7,233 bases of DNA, from assembly GCA_947475475.1 (NCBI GenBank), contig CANJOG010000090.1, positions 1-7,233 of the forward strand. Direction: 5' to 3'. This document shows, in pieces, positions 6,782 to 7,233 of the stretch. A model generated the notes under the pieces. It was not told the origin of the DNA. It ran no database searches and was given only the letters and a program-made list of their open reading frames with translations. The DNA comes from Acetobacteraceae bacterium. GTDB taxonomy: Bacteria; Pseudomonadota; Alphaproteobacteria; Acetobacterales; Acetobacteraceae. A program made the translations under genes and the position numbers. Numbering within the stretch: the first letter of the stretch is position 1; each line of letters opens with the position of its first letter.

Positions 6782-7233
6782 ATGGCGGAAGATCGGGACG
6801 AGGACATCACGCTGAGCGGCCGCGTGCGCGAGAAGCTGGTCGAGGCCAAGCAGGAATGGGCGCGCGAGGGCCGGTTGCTGACCGGTCTGACCGCCGATCG
6901 CGAGGACCGCCTGCCACCGGGCCAACGCCTGGTCCGCGACTGGCCGGTGCTCGATCTCGGCGTGCAGCCGCATGTGCCGCCATCGAAATTCCGCCTCGAT
7001 ATCGATGGCGCCGTGGCGCATCCGGCCAGTCTCAATCTGGCGGAGTTCATGGCACTGCCGCAGACCGAGAGTGTCAGTGACATGCATTGCGTGACGCAAT
7101 GGTCACGCTACGACAATCGCTGGAGGGGCGTCTCGGCGCGCGCGCTGATCGATCTCGTGCAGCCGAAGGACGAGGCGCTTCATGTGATCTTCCACGCGCA
7201 TGACGGCTACACCACCAATGTGCGGCGCGACCA
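6782..7233 (+). CDS. Sulfite-oxidase-like molybdopterin-binding oxidoreductase (SUOX fold), 3' end cut by window edge
   Basis: The first 150 residues are visible with no stop before the edge. After a charged, probably helical N-terminus (about 10-35), GQRLVRDWPVLDLGVQP (47-63) leads into the oxidoreductase molybdopterin-binding domain: FRLDIDGAVAHPASLNLAEFMALP (70-93), then MHCVTQWSRYDNRWRGV (101-117), where Cys103 is the expected molybdenum ligand, and HAHDGYTTNV (138-147). Small soluble members of this family are about 200-220 residues, so perhaps 50-70 are missing. There is no Tat or Sec signal, unlike MsrP (YedY) or periplasmic sulfite dehydrogenases, so a cytoplasmic location is likely and the substrate is unknown. 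The ATG at 6782 follows a strong GGGGAGG (6767-6773) at eight bases. It lies 72 bases after the glycosyltransferase gene, same strand, so co-transcription is possible. Confidence 0.87.
   Translation, partial: MAEDRDEDITLSGRVREKLVEAKQEWAREGRLLTGLTADREDRLPPGQRLVRDWPVLDLGVQPHVPPSKFRLDIDGAVAHPASLNLAEFMALPQTESVSDMHCVTQWSRYDNRWRGVSARALIDLVQPKDEALHVIFHAHDGYTTNVRRD

Noticed and set aside
6598..7080. A 160-codon plus-strand frame spanning the glycosyltransferase end and the molybdoenzyme start
   Set aside because: It runs out of frame through two genes with clear homology and is Gly/Arg/Pro-rich.

Overview
The window is a GC-rich stretch of bacterial chromosome. Its protein families and their variants look alphaproteobacterial, and I would guess Rhodospirillales or a relative. 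That placement is inference from residue-level resemblance and gene order, not from a search. I see only household and cell-envelope genes. There is no insertion sequence, phage gene, CRISPR array, tRNA or rRNA, and no obvious sign of recent transfer.

Left part, minus strand (about 1-3092): a tightly packed operon read from right to left. It holds a secreted soluble lytic murein transglycosylase (slt-like), then pgpA (phosphatidylglycerophosphatase A) overlapping it by 4 bases, then after 13 bases a stand-alone CinA-C/PncC nicotinamide-nucleotide amidase that runs off the left edge a few residues before its expected end.

Middle (3093-3292): a divergent intergenic region of 200 bases with a candidate promoter and a GC-rich hairpin in the leader of the rightward genes. 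Rightward come dapA (lysine and diaminopimelate synthesis) and smpB (trans-translation), 27 bases apart and probably co-transcribed. The slt and dapA transcripts diverge, so peptidoglycan turnover and peptidoglycan precursor supply share one control region.

Right part, plus strand (4682-7233): a 639-residue protein with about nine to ten TPR repeats fused to a GT-B (GT9/GT41-like) glycosyltransferase domain. A perfect 8-bp inverted repeat precedes it and places the ribosome binding site in the loop. A strong 12-bp hairpin lies over its last codons. After 72 bases a small cytoplasmic-looking SUOX-fold (sulfite-oxidase-like) molybdopterin oxidoreductase begins and is cut by the right edge.

I do not find a previously undescribed system here. 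The points most worth a second look are the hairpin holding the Shine-Dalgarno of the TPR-glycosyltransferase gene, the unknown acceptor of that enzyme, and the molybdoenzyme that lacks an export signal.
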